Positions 8,884 to 17,916 of a stretch of 64,000 bases of DNA are shown here, piece by piece. A program made the translations under genes and the position numbers. The DNA is from Herbiconiux sp. GTDB taxonomy: Bacteria; Actinomycetota; Actinomycetes; Actinomycetales; Microbacteriaceae. How positions within the stretch are numbered: the first letter of the stretch is position 1; each line of letters begins with the position of its first letter. Location of the stretch: NCBI RefSeq assembly GCF_004297105.1, contig NZ_SCVE01000018.1, forward strand, positions 262,668 through 326,667. The letters are read 5' to 3'. The notes below the pieces were generated by a model. It was not told the origin of the DNA and searched no databases. It was given only the letters and a program-made list of their open reading frames with translations.

Positions 8884-9838
8884 TCGACGCCGCACCCGAC
8901 GCGGCCCGCGCCATGTACTCGTTCGCGGTGGCCGCGACGAGGTCGACGTAGCTCTCGACGTGGTTGTAGGAGAACACGGCCGCGCGCCAGCCGGCCGCAT
9001 CCGTCACGCTGCCGCTGTGGCACAGGTAGCGCGCCGCCGCCAGCGCCGCATCGTCGATCTGCTGCGGGTCGGCCCGGCCGTCGCCGTTGCCGTCGGCGCC
9101 CCAGCGCTGCCAGGTCTGCGGGATGAACTGGAGCGGTCCCACCGCGCGGTCGTGCGTGGTGTCGCCGTCGAAGGCTCCGCCGTCGGAGTCGGAGATCGCG
9201 TCGTACTCGCCGCCGTCGAGGGCGGGGCCGATGATCGCGGGCGTCGTGGCGCCGTCGCTGCCGATCGCGGAGCCCGCGTGTGTGCCGTGGCCGGATTCGA
9301 CGGCACCGAGCGCGGCGAGGGTGTTCCAGCCGAGGCCGCACGAGGGTTGCTCGGATTGCAGGGCGAGCGCTGCGCCGGCGTAGCCGATGAGGGCGCGCAC
9401 GGGGATGCCGGTGGTGGCGGCGGTGGTTGCCGCCCAGTCGGCGGAGACCGTGGTGGCGGCTGTCCAGGAGCGGTCGGAAGCGGGGGTTGTGGATGCGCCC
9501 GAACCCGTTGCAGGAGACGAGGTCGCGGGAGCGGATCCGGAGTCTGAGTCTGTGCCGGTGCCTGTGCCGGTGCCGGTGCCGGTGCCTGCGCCTGCGCCTG
9601 CTCCTGCTCCAAGGGTCGTGCCGCCGGCCACCTGGCCGGTCGCGGCACCTGTCGAGGCGGCGCCCTCCCCCACGATCGGCGCGGGCACGACCGCCGCCGC
9701 CGAGTCGGCTCCGTCGCCCCAATCGGAGGCGGTCGACGTGCTCCGCGGTGGCGCGGCCGAGACCGCGCCGACCGCGAGCCAGGAGGCGAGCGCGACCAGG
9801 GCGGAGATCAGCAGTCCGAGACCGACGCGGGCACTCAT
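8876..9838 (-). CDS. secreted or anchored lytic murein transglycosylase
   Basis: 320 residues. A signal or anchor helix lies at about 7-28. Residues 30-140 are low complexity, including Gly-Ala and Gly-Thr runs encoded by a short DNA repeat near 9545-9605. The C-terminal half is a transglycosylase fold of the MltB/SLT type: ALGAVESGHGTHAGS carries the likely catalytic Glu, and GPLQFIPQTWQRWGADGNGDG is the conserved family block. It would cleave glycan strands of peptidoglycan outside the cell. It is the first gene of a pair with the PASTA kinase (8-base overlap). Confidence 0.88.
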   Translation of the reverse strand: MSARVGLGLLISALVALASWLAVGAVSAAPPRSTSTASDWGDGADSAAAVVPAPIVGEGAASTGAATGQVAGGTTLGAGAGAGAGTGTGTGTGTGTDSDSGSAPATSSPATGSGASTTPASDRSWTAATTVSADWAATTAATTGIPVRALIGYAGAALALQSEQPSCGLGWNTLAALGAVESGHGTHAGSAIGSDGATTPAIIGPALDGGEYDAISDSDGGAFDGDTTHDRAVGPLQFIPQTWQRWGADGNGDGRADPQQIDDAALAAARYLCHSGSVTDAAGWRAAVFSYNHVESYVDLVAATANEYMARAASGAASNG

Positions 9839-9966
9839 GCCACGAACCTTTGCGCCGCGTCATGAAGGGGAGGCGTCCACGAGGTGAAGGAGGGGTGTCG
9901 CGCCGCTGACCGGCCGCCGGGGCGCTCTCCGTCCCGGGCGACAATCGGGGCCGACCCACCACCGGC

Positions 9967-10089
9967 TTGCCACAAGATGTGGCAACCCCCGCGCGGAACC
10001 AACACTTAGCGGCAAGTGCACGCGCAGATAGCGGCAAGGCACGCGCAGCCCCGCGATCCCACACATCGACTTGCCACAAGATGTGGCAA
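9967..10089. repeat. palindromic intergenic repeat, family A, first site (two units)
   Basis: TTGCCACAAGATGTGGCAA occurs at 9967-9985 and again at 10071-10089, 104 bp apart. Each copy is an 8-bp inverted repeat around AGA. Each is followed by a similar block ending in CACTT(A/C)GCGGCAAGTG. The site fills the 347-base divergent gap between the transglycosylase and the ABC ATPase genes. A related array lies at 20119-20362. Confidence 0.85.
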
Positions 10090-10185
10090 CCCACGTGCGG
10101 TACCAACACTTCGCGGCAAGTGCACCGGGCCGCGGGAGCTCGACGGGTGACCGGGAGATCGAGTGCGGTATCGGAGAATGGAGCG

Positions 10186-10998
10186 GTGACGACCGCCGCT
10201 CCCCCGCACGACACCGTTCTCGAGCTCCGCTCCGTGCGATTCGTGCGCGGCGGGCGCGCGCTGCTCGACGACATCTCGTTCTCGGTCCGGCCCGATGAGC
10301 ACTGGGCGCTGATCGGGCCGAACGGGGCGGGCAAGAGCACGATCCTCAGCCTGTGCGGGGCGGTGCAGCATCCGACGAGCGGTGAAGTGTGGGTGCTCGG
10401 CGAACAGCTCGGTCGGGTGGAGCTGCAGGCGCTGCGGCGGTCGATCGGGCACGTGAACCCGCGGCATCCGCTCACGTCGGGCCTGAGCATCCTCGATGTC
10501 GTACTCACCGGGCTCACCGGCACTGTCGAGCGGGTGCCGCGGTGGGTCCCCAGCGGTTCTGAGCGCGATCGGGCGCAGGCGACCATCGCGCTGCTCGGGC
10601 TCTCGGGCAAGACGGATGAGCCGTGGACCACGCTCTCACAGGGCGAGCGTGGGCGCACACTCATCGCGCGGGCGCTGATGACCGACCCGAGACTGCTGCT
10701 GCTCGACGAGCCGTCGACGGGGCTCGATGTCGCCGCGCGGGAGCAGCTGCTCGATACCCTCGACGAGGTGCGGGCGGCTCATCCGGGACTCGCCTCAGTG
10801 CTCGTCACCCATCACCTCGAGGAGCTGCCCACCACCACGACGCACGCCCTGCTGCTGGCCGACGGCCGCATCACGGCGAGCGGCCCGGCCGCCGAGGTAC
10901 TCACGACCGCTGCAGTGAGCGCCTGCTTCGACCATCCGATCGCGATCGACCGTGCCGAGGGCCGCTGGCACGCCCGCAGCGGCCGCGCGCCGCGCTGA
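10186..10998 (+). CDS. ABC transporter ATP-binding protein
   Basis: 270 residues from a GTG at 10186 (VTTAAPPHDTVLEL) with GGAG nine bases upstream. The open frame extends about 220 bases further up, but that part only translates the palindromic repeats. Walker A is GPNGAGKST, the signature is LSQGERGR, Walker B is LLLLDEPSTGLD and the switch His is in VTHHLEE. The order and spacing fit the ModF/YlmA-type cytoplasmic ATPases found without a dedicated permease. No membrane partner is next to it, so the substrate is unknown. Confidence 0.88.
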   Translation: MTTAAPPHDTVLELRSVRFVRGGRALLDDISFSVRPDEHWALIGPNGAGKSTILSLCGAVQHPTSGEVWVLGEQLGRVELQALRRSIGHVNPRHPLTSGLSILDVVLTGLTGTVERVPRWVPSGSERDRAQATIALLGLSGKTDEPWTTLSQGERGRTLIARALMTDPRLLLLDEPSTGLDVAAREQLLDTLDEVRAAHPGLASVLVTHHLEELPTTTTHALLLADGRITASGPAAEVLTTAAVSACFDHPIAIDRAEGRWHARSGRAPR

Positions 10999-11010
10999 CC
11001 GGGTGGCGCC

Positions 11011-11334
11011 CGCTTCCGGACCGCAGAAGAAAACGCGGGTTCACCCACAGAGTGTCGACGAGGGCCCGCTTTCTGGTGCATATCGGCAGCCAGGCCACCC
11101 GCAGCACCGACGCACCACCTGACATGGCACTGGGGCCGCTTCCGAACCGCAGAAGAAAACGCGGGTTCATCCACAAAGTGTCGACGAGGGCCCGATTTCT
11201 TCTGCGGTTCGGCGCTAGAACGCCCTCAGCCTCGGCGCGCCCGACCACGTGAGCCTGGGGCTGAATGCCAACCGTATGAGAAAAGGGGGCGCCAGCTCCC
11301 TAGTGTCGATGGGGGGCCGGTTTCTCATACCGTT
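11011..11334. repeat. long-stem hairpin repeats, family B (three copies)
   Basis: Copy 1 (11011-11074) and copy 2 (11137-11200) are 64-bp direct repeats with few differences. Copy 2 has perfect 16-bp arms at 11143-11158 and 11196-11211 around a 37-base loop. Copy 3 has 14-bp arms (one mismatch) at 11270-11283 and 11321-11334 and also a 37-base loop, but its stem sequence is different. The loops share AGTGTCGAYGRGGGSCCG, placed 18 bases after the left arm and 1 base before the right arm in both. Copy 1 has lost most pairing on its right side (about 10 of 16). They fill the gap between two convergent genes and may also act as terminators. Confidence 0.85.
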
Positions 11335-11343
11335 CGGCCGAAC

Positions 11344-12246
11344 CTACGGGGTGCCCGCGCCATAAGTGACGCGGATGCGCGCCAGGTAGCGCCGGCTCGG
11401 CCAACGCCGCACGCGTGGGGGCAGCACGCGGTAGACGCGCGTCGAGACCGCCATCAAGCGGTCGAAGCGGCGCTGCTGCGCCTTCGACCAGGTGAAACCG
11501 AAGGCGCCGCGAAGCGCGTCGGGCAGCAGCGCCACGGTTACGAAGCGAGCGAGCGGCATGCCTGCCCGCAGGGCGACCGGGGCATTCTGCGCCCTCAGAA
11601 GAGCCGCGGCAACCGACCGCACCGTGGCGTCGACCCGCAGGCCGGCGATGGCGTGGTCCCAGTAGGCGCGGAAGTCGGCGCGCGTCTCGGGCCAGAGCTC
11701 GAGTGGCATCTGAAGCGCGGTTCCGAGAACGGCGTACTCGCGGTAGACGTGCTCCGCGGCATCCGGCGCGAGGGGGCCGTAGGTCTTCTCGTACAGCGTG
11801 ATCGCCGTGTCGTACAGCGTGGCCGCGACCCAGAGCTGCAGCTGGGGGTCGCGCGCGTCGTACCGTGGATCGGTGTGGTGCGCATCCTGACGTCCGGCGG
11901 TAGCCGACACCGCCGCCGGCTGTGCGGAGGCAATCCCTTCCGTGACGGTGGCTGCGCGAAGATCGGGGACGGGCGCCGAAGGCGCAGCACCCCGGGGCGG
12001 GTTGCTCACCGGGGCGTGCGCGCGGTTCACCGCCCTGCGCATGGCACGGATGTCGTCATCGGAGCCGTTCGCCAGCGCATAGACGTAGCTCAGAGTGGCG
12101 TTGAGACGCTTCATCGGACGGAGCGCGAAATCGCTGTGGCGGGCGACGCCGTAGCCGATCGCCGGATTCGCGATCTGCAACAGGATGGCCCGCCCCGCAC
12201 CGGCGAGAAGGATGCTCTCGGGTGCGATGTCGGCGAGCCTCGGCAT
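11344..12246 (-). CDS. DUF2236 family protein (MpaB/latex-clearing-like)
   Basis: 300 residues, start MPRLADIAPES at 12246; upstream codons in the frame do not look coding. The family features are an N-terminal LLAGAGRAILLQIANPAIGYGVARHSDF, then LWVAATLYDTAITLYEKTYG and a C-terminal RRWPSRRYLARIR. Members are haem-binding oxygenase-like proteins of mostly unknown substrate. An insertion of about 40 Ala/Pro/Ser-rich residues (roughly 80-125) interrupts the domain just before the DARDPQLQLW segment. Divergent from the flavoprotein gene at 12318 with 71 bases between them. Confidence 0.8.
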   Translation of the reverse strand: MPRLADIAPESILLAGAGRAILLQIANPAIGYGVARHSDFALRPMKRLNATLSYVYALANGSDDDIRAMRRAVNRAHAPVSNPPRGAAPSAPVPDLRAATVTEGIASAQPAAVSATAGRQDAHHTDPRYDARDPQLQLWVAATLYDTAITLYEKTYGPLAPDAAEHVYREYAVLGTALQMPLELWPETRADFRAYWDHAIAGLRVDATVRSVAAALLRAQNAPVALRAGMPLARFVTVALLPDALRGAFGFTWSKAQQRRFDRLMAVSTRVYRVLPPRVRRWPSRRYLARIRVTYGAGTP

Positions 12247-12317
12247 GGCGGCGACGATAGCATCCGAACCCGTGCGATCGAGCGGCGGAGCACCGCCGCG
12301 AAGGCTAGCCTTGAGCC

Positions 12318-13721
12318 ATGCCGCGCGGTTCAGACTCCCCCGATGCGGATGCCCCGCCCGGTGCCTCACCCGATTGGGCCGGCGACTCCGATCTCTGGGA
12401 CGTGATCGTCGTGGGCGCAGGCCCCGCCGGCTCCACGGCCGCCCGCACGGCCGCACTCGGCGGCGCGCGCGTGCTCCTGCTCGACAGGGCGCGATTCCCC
12501 CGCTACAAGACCTGCGGCGGCGGGCTTCTCGGCGAATCGCTGGCGCTCATCCCGGAGGCCGCTCGCGCCACGATCGAGTCATCCGTGCAGGAGACGGTGT
12601 TCACCGACCGCTTCCGCCGACCCTTCACCCTCCGACGCCCCGCCGCCTACCTCGCGATGGTTCGCCGCCAGGAGTTCGACCAAGCCCTCGTCGACGCCGC
12701 CGTCGAGGCGGGCGTGCACTTCGTCGACGGCGTCGCCGTGCGCGGCATCGAAGAGACCGAGCGGATGCCGGCCGCCGCACCCGATGGGCTCGGTGGAACG
12801 GCAGAACCACGGTGCGCTGCCGGCTCGCACCCCACCGTGACCGTGCGCACCGACCGTGGCAGCGCATCCGCCCGCGTGCTGATCGGAGCCGATGGTGCCG
12901 GCGGACGCATCGGGCGGTACGTCGGCGTCGACCTCGGCGGGATCGACCTCGGACTCGAAGACGAGGTGGCGATGCCCTCCGACGACTCCGGATGGCGCGA
13001 CCGCGTCTTCCTCGACTGGGGCGCCGCCGCCGGCAGCTACGCCTGGGTCTTCCCGAAGCGGGATTCGCTCACGGTCGGCGTGATCCAGCGCAAGGGCTCG
13101 CCCGACGAGACCCGCGACTACCTCGCCGCCTGGCGCAGCCACCTCGGGCTCACGGATGCGGCCACCCTCCACAGCTCCGGACATCTCACCCAATGGCGCA
13201 CCACCGCCTCTCCGCTCCGCCGTGGTCAGGTGATCGTTGCGGGCGAATCGGCCGGGTTGCTCGAGCCCTGGACGCGGGAGGGCATCTCGTTCGCCCTCCG
13301 CTCCGGCGCGTGGGCCGGCGAGGCGGCCGCCGCCGCGACCACCCGCACTGGCGCGGGAATCGGAGTTGCGACCACGCTCGCCGCCGCGACGACGCTCGCC
13401 GATGCCGATGCCGATGCCGATGCCGATGCCGATGCCGGGGCCGGGGCCGGGGCCGATGCCGGAGCCGCGACCGCCCACGGCACCGCCGCATCCGCCGCGC
13501 TCGACACCTACGTGGCTCGGGTGCGCGCTGTGCTCGAGCCCGAGCAGGTCGTGGGCGACCGCATCCTCGCGGCTTTCGAACGCCGCCGCGGACTCGTTCA
13601 CGCGCTGCTGCGTACTCCCGCCGGTGCCCGCTACTTCGTTCGCTTCTGCCGCGGCGAGACCACACTCGCACGCCTGGCCAAGCACCGGGTCGTGATGCGC
13701 GTCGTGCGCGCCCTCTCCTGA
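12318..13721 (+). CDS. geranylgeranyl reductase family FAD-dependent oxidoreductase
   Basis: 467 residues. Dinucleotide-binding motif DVIVVGAGPAGSTAARTAAL near residue 28, then RFPRYKTCGGGLLGES, and VLIGADGAGGRIGRYVG for the FAD ribose-phosphate contact. A third family block is VIVAGESAGLLEPWTREGISFALRSG. These proteins reduce double bonds of prenyl chains such as menaquinone side chains or archaeal-type lipids; the substrate here is not known. Residues about 345-395 form an Asp-Ala/Gly-Ala dipeptide run encoded by a 6-bp DNA repeat (13399-13470), absent from typical members. Followed by 222 bases without a clear gene, containing short GATCGAC direct repeats near 13745-13771. Confidence 0.85.
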   Translation: MPRGSDSPDADAPPGASPDWAGDSDLWDVIVVGAGPAGSTAARTAALGGARVLLLDRARFPRYKTCGGGLLGESLALIPEAARATIESSVQETVFTDRFRRPFTLRRPAAYLAMVRRQEFDQALVDAAVEAGVHFVDGVAVRGIEETERMPAAAPDGLGGTAEPRCAAGSHPTVTVRTDRGSASARVLIGADGAGGRIGRYVGVDLGGIDLGLEDEVAMPSDDSGWRDRVFLDWGAAAGSYAWVFPKRDSLTVGVIQRKGSPDETRDYLAAWRSHLGLTDAATLHSSGHLTQWRTTASPLRRGQVIVAGESAGLLEPWTREGISFALRSGAWAGEAAAAATTRTGAGIGVATTLAAATTLADADADADADADAGAGAGADAGAATAHGTAASAALDTYVARVRAVLEPEQVVGDRILAAFERRRGLVHALLRTPAGARYFVRFCRGETTLARLAKHRVVMRVVRALS

Positions 13722-13943
13722 CGCGGGAACACACCCACCCCGCGCGATCGAGGATCGACGATCGACGATCGACCAGGCTCACCCGATGAGCGATCAACAC
13801 GCCGCCCCCACGGGCACCACCAACGAGCGAGCGGCGCGCCTCCGGTGGGCGCAATCCGTGGCCCAGGCCGAGCGCACACAGGCGCGACCGGCGAGAGATG
13901 CACGGCCGCAGCATCCATCGCGCGCCCCGGCGCAGCCGCCGCG

Positions 13944-15818
13944 TCAGTTCGTGGTGGTGAGCGAGAACGCGGGCGACTTCGGCGCCGAGGTCGCAGCCAC
14001 CTGCACACCCGCGGTGAGGGTCTGCCCCGGAGCGATGTAGCGGCCCCAGTCGGCGCCGGTGCAGGTGACGGTCTTGTCTTTCACGGCGCAGGCCATGCCC
14101 CAGGCGTTCACGATGGAGGTGGCGTTGGCATCGGGCCACGAGATCGACCATCCGGCCGCGCCTCCGGAGTTCGAGATCGACACTTCGGCGACGTAGCCCG
14201 CCGGCCACTCGCTCTGCAGGTCCCATTCCGCGGCCAGTTGCCCGGCCCCTCCGGCGTCGGGCACCGATGGCGTAGAGGGTGCCGAGGGCCCGGGGAGGGT
14301 CGGCACCGCGGGCTTGGCCGGCCCCGGATTGCCCTCCCCCGCCGCTCCGCCGATCCTGCCGCCCGGTGACGGCACCGCCGTCGGTGACGGCGACACGGGG
14401 GGAGCAGGCACGGGCGTGGCGGGCGCCGTGGTCGGCGCAGGCGCAGGCGCAGGCGCGGCCGGAGCGTGCGGCTCCACCGCCGACCCCGTGCCGATCAGCG
14501 GGGCGAGCAGCGCCAGCTTGTCGGCCTGAGGCGTGACCCAGTCGTCTTTGACGATGCCGCCCGTGTCGCCGCTGTTCGGGTTGAACGACCAGTACGCGAA
14601 GCTGATGCCGGTGTCGGAGAGGTACGACACGATGCTCTCGAACCAGGCCCGGTCGGATTCCGTCTCCACCTTCGACCCGAACTCGCCGAGCAGCACGGGC
14701 GCGATGTTCTGCTCCGCCAGGTAGCCCCAGTTCGACGACCACACCTCGCGCAGGTTCGCGGGATAGTCGGATGCCGAGAACCACGTCTGTGCGTAGATCG
14801 ACGCCGGGTAGTCGTGCGGCGAGTACACGACGCGATCGGCCACGTCGAGCGACACGGGAGCGTCTCCCGCATCCGCAAGACCGCCGCCCCACCAGGTGCT
14901 GCCCGTGGACTGCTTCTCGACACCCTCGACCACGATGAGCAGATTCGGATTCGCCGCCAGCACGGCATCGCCCGCCCGCTCGGCCGCGGCCTGCCAGTCG
15001 GTCGAGGGATCGCCGCACCCCCAGCACGCGGTGCCGTGGGGTTCGTTGTGCAGATCGACCCCGATCACGGCGGGCTCGGCCGCGTAGCGCTCGGCGAGCA
15101 TCACCCAGTCGGCGATCCAGGTGGCCTCGGGGTAGCGGTCGGTGTACCAGAGCTCCGACTGTGCACCCGAATCGGGCCGGTGCCGGTCGAGGATGACGTT
15201 CAGCCCGTACGACTTCGCCCCCTGGATGACCGCGTCCATCAGCTGCAGCGGCGAGAGCCCCGCGAGGGTCGGGTTGGCCGCTTCGTTGATCGACGAGCTC
15301 GCGGACTGCGCGAGGCACTCGTTCGAGTACGGCAGGCGGATGGTGTTGAACCCCATCGACGCGATCTGCGCGAGGCCGGAGTCGAGGCTGATCGACCAGA
15401 GACCGTGCGGCGCGCAGTTGCCTGTCTCGAGCCCGAACCAGGAGATGGCCTTGATCACGTACGGCGATCCGTCGGCCGTCTCGATGGTGGCGCCGTCGGT
15501 GTGCAGCCATCCGGAGACCGGCCGCTCGGCCACGACGGGAGCGACTTCGGCGGGGAGTGGGGTCGCCGCTGCGCCCCCGATGGGGTCGGAGGTGGCGCTG
15601 CCCGAGTGCATGACACCGCTCGGCAGTACCGCGGATGCCTCGGCGCTGCCTGGCTCCGCGTCAGAGGCGGAGCCGCCGATCGGCTGGGCCGATGCGCTCG
15701 CCGGGAGCGCGGAGAGCGAGCTCGTTCCGACCGTGCCGAGAACCAGGAGGACGGCGGCGGCGAGCGCGACGACGCACGCGCGAACCCGGCGCCCTCTCCT
15801 GCCACTCGATCGACCCAC
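13944..15818 (-). CDS. secreted GH5 endoglucanase (cellulase) with CBM2
   Basis: 624 residues. The signal peptide is at about 1-44. The GH5 catalytic domain spans about 100-450: acid/base Glu259 in DLHNEPHG and nucleophile Glu379 in LLGEFGSK, with SPHDYP between them. A Pro/Ala/Thr linker follows, then a C-terminal CBM2-type cellulose-binding module (about 520-624, WDLQSEWPAGYVAEVSISN and GWSISW). It would act outside the cell on beta-1,4-glucan. It sits 208 bases downstream of mftF on the same strand but is probably independent. Confidence 0.92.
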   Translation of the reverse strand: MGRSSGRRGRRVRACVVALAAAVLLVLGTVGTSSLSALPASASAQPIGGSASDAEPGSAEASAVLPSGVMHSGSATSDPIGGAAATPLPAEVAPVVAERPVSGWLHTDGATIETADGSPYVIKAISWFGLETGNCAPHGLWSISLDSGLAQIASMGFNTIRLPYSNECLAQSASSSINEAANPTLAGLSPLQLMDAVIQGAKSYGLNVILDRHRPDSGAQSELWYTDRYPEATWIADWVMLAERYAAEPAVIGVDLHNEPHGTACWGCGDPSTDWQAAAERAGDAVLAANPNLLIVVEGVEKQSTGSTWWGGGLADAGDAPVSLDVADRVVYSPHDYPASIYAQTWFSASDYPANLREVWSSNWGYLAEQNIAPVLLGEFGSKVETESDRAWFESIVSYLSDTGISFAYWSFNPNSGDTGGIVKDDWVTPQADKLALLAPLIGTGSAVEPHAPAAPAPAPAPTTAPATPVPAPPVSPSPTAVPSPGGRIGGAAGEGNPGPAKPAVPTLPGPSAPSTPSVPDAGGAGQLAAEWDLQSEWPAGYVAEVSISNSGGAAGWSISWPDANATSIVNAWGMACAVKDKTVTCTGADWGRYIAPGQTLTAGVQVAATSAPKSPAFSLTTTN

Positions 15819-16026
15819 GGTCGCCCTCCCCTTGATCTGCTTGCCGCACCCGATCGGTGCGCTCGCGGGCGACGACTCTGCGCACCGCGGCCGAGCCCTC
15901 TCTGCTCAGAGGCGCAGAATATCACCCGCCCGTGTCGCGGGCATTTCGCTCGACCGCGCCTGTGGAACCCAGCCGGCTGTCGAACGCTGTGGAGGAGTAG
16001 TCAGCCCGCCGGCACCCGGACTCGCG

Positions 16027-17916
16027 TCAGCGACGGCGCCGGATGTCGGGCAGCAATGCCCCCCACGACCGCCCGCGAAGGGCGCTCATCCACACCCCCG
16101 CGCCGTACGCGAGGTCGTCGAGCCGACGCGCCACCGCGAACCGCACCGGGTCGAGCTGCGCCTTGGTGCGTCGCCGCTCGATGGCCACGTCGACGAGATG
16201 CGCCACCAGCACGGCCCGACGGAGCCGCGGGGAGAAGAGGCATCCGATCGCCACCGCGGGCCACCAGTGCCGCAGCAGAAGCGCCATCGCCTGCACGAGC
16301 GAGGCCGCGAGCCCGTTCGCGGTGAGGCCGGCCGCGACGCGCACCGGATGCTCGCTGGCCCTCAGCTTGCCCGCCAGCTGCCACACCGTGACGGCACAGA
16401 TGCCGAGCGCCACCGGCACCGACCAGCGGCGCTGAGCGAGCAGGGCGGCCACCGCCGCCGCGCTCCACGGAGCGAGCACGGCGGGGGCGATGTCGTGCGG
16501 ATGCCGCTCGGCGAGCGGATGGGCGCCCGTGCCGTAGAAGGCCTTGCGTTTCAGCCAGGAGCCCACCGAGGTGCGGTGCTCGTGCCACACGGTCGCCGCG
16601 GGCTCGTAGCGCACGCGCAGGCCGCGATCGGCGAGAGTCCACACGAGGTCGACGTCTTCTCCCACGCGCATCCCGTCGGCGAACCCGTCGCCGAGCAGGT
16701 CGACCCGGGCGAGCAGGAATGTGCTCGACACCCACGACACGGGGGCCCGCTGCCGCACGATCGCCGGTTCCTCGCCGAGGTCGAGTGACGACCGCGCGTC
16801 TTCGTACCGCCCGATCCAGTTGAGCCCCTGCTCGCCGGGGAGCCCGAGCACGCGAGGCGCGGCCAGGGCGACCTTCGGGTCGGCGAAGTGGCGCAGAAGG
16901 GTGTCGACGGCATCCGGATGCGCCACCACATCCGAGTCCACGAACGCCACGAACGGCGTCGTCACCGCGCGCAGTCCCGCATTGCGGGCGCCGGCGGGTC
17001 CGAGATTCTCAGGGAGGGCCACGAAGCGGGCGCCGTGCCGCTCGGCGATCGCCCGCTGGCCGGGCACGTCGTCGGAGCAGTCGTCGACCACGATCACCGC
17101 TCTCCCCGCGCCCAGGCTGTCGAGCAGCCGTTCGAGTGCGGCGGGTCGATCGCGCACCGGGATCACGTAGGTGACCTGGCCGATGTCACCCGCGGGCAAG
17201 GAGGACACGACGGGATCGGCGATCCCGCTCTCGACGAGCCGATCGGCCAGCACGGCGGTCTGGCGGTCCCGGATGCGCAGGGTGCGCCCCTCGAACAAGG
17301 CCGCGGCCGCGGGCTTGAGGTACAGCACCCGCGTCGGGGCGCCGCCGATGAGCGCTCGGCCGCCATCCTTCACCCGCACCCGACGGTTGAGCCGCACCAC
17401 GCTCCCGATGGGCAGGCCGTCTCGCTCGCCCGGCGCCGCAGAGGCACCACTCGCCCCGCGATCCCCACTGCGAGGCGCGGGCGCAGCTCGCTCCGGCTGC
17501 GCCGACCCGGCGCCATCCGCCCCGCGATCCCCGCTGCGAGCCGAGGGCGCAGCTCGCTCCCGCTGCCCCGACCCGGCGCCACTCGCCCCGCGATCCCCGC
17601 TGCGAGGCGCGGGCGCAGCTCGCTCCGGCTGCGCCGACCCGGCGCCACTCGCACGGGAGCCTCCGTCGTGAGGCAGGGCTGCGCCCGCCGCTGACGTCGC
17701 CGCGGCATCGTCACCGGGCCCGGGCCCGGGCGCACCATCGTGAGGCTGGGCTGCACCCGCCGCCGACGTCGCCGCGGCATCGTCGCCGGGCGCGGGCGCA
17801 CCATCGTGAGGCTGCGACTCGTCACGAAGCGCCGTCGCATCCGCGATCCCATCCGACGAGCGGCCTGGGGCGGGGTGCACGGGTTCGCCGCGCGAGTCGG
17901 AGGGCGGGAGGATCAC
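16027..17916 (-). CDS. mftF: mycofactocin biosynthesis glycosyltransferase MftF
   Basis: 629 residues. From about residue 167 the protein matches MftF: an N-terminal PqqD-like part (SVVRLNRRVRVKDGGRALIGG, about 170-230), then a GT2 domain with VTYVIPVRDRPAALERLL, VDDCSD, FVDSDVVAHPD (DXD) and MRVGEDVDLVW. Membrane helices follow near 490-580. MftF adds beta-1,4-linked glucose units to premycofactocin. Family members are normally about 470 residues. Here about 165 extra residues made of tandem repeats precede the conserved part. The ATG at 17916 overlaps the mftE stop as ATGA, which supports this start and so translation of the extension. Last gene of mftD-mftE-mftF. Confidence 0.93.
   Translation of the reverse strand: MILPPSDSRGEPVHPAPGRSSDGIADATALRDESQPHDGAPAPGDDAAATSAAGAAQPHDGAPGPGPGDDAAATSAAGAALPHDGGSRASGAGSAQPERAAPAPRSGDRGASGAGSGQRERAAPSARSGDRGADGAGSAQPERAAPAPRSGDRGASGASAAPGERDGLPIGSVVRLNRRVRVKDGGRALIGGAPTRVLYLKPAAAALFEGRTLRIRDRQTAVLADRLVESGIADPVVSSLPAGDIGQVTYVIPVRDRPAALERLLDSLGAGRAVIVVDDCSDDVPGQRAIAERHGARFVALPENLGPAGARNAGLRAVTTPFVAFVDSDVVAHPDAVDTLLRHFADPKVALAAPRVLGLPGEQGLNWIGRYEDARSSLDLGEEPAIVRQRAPVSWVSSTFLLARVDLLGDGFADGMRVGEDVDLVWTLADRGLRVRYEPAATVWHEHRTSVGSWLKRKAFYGTGAHPLAERHPHDIAPAVLAPWSAAAVAALLAQRRWSVPVALGICAVTVWQLAGKLRASEHPVRVAAGLTANGLAASLVQAMALLLRHWWPAVAIGCLFSPRLRRAVLVAHLVDVAIERRRTKAQLDPVRFAVARRLDDLAYGAGVWMSALRGRSWGALLPDIRRRR
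17421..17817 (-). repeat. tandem repeats coding the N-terminal extension of MftF
   Basis: Two repeat types follow each other. The first has 22-24-residue units beginning PHDGAP and containing PGDDAAATSAAGA, twice plus a remnant. The second has three 22-residue (66-bp) units containing PERAAPAPRSGDRGASGAG. Both keep the reading frame. Coordinates are approximate. Confidence 0.8.

Noticed and set aside
9967..10185. N-terminal extension of the ABC ATPase through the repeats
   Set aside because: The extra residues only translate the palindromic repeats; a GTG with a ribosome site at 10186 begins the conserved protein.
11167..11180. DnaA-box-like TCATCCACA in family B
   Set aside because: One mismatch to the box, a single copy in this form, and no replication genes nearby; better explained by the repeat core.
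13786..14040. Open frame on plus starting MSDQHAAPTGTTNERAARLR
   Set aside because: No Shine-Dalgarno, and its second half lies antisense to the conserved CBM2 end of the cellulase gene. Its first part could be a tiny gene, but nothing supports it.
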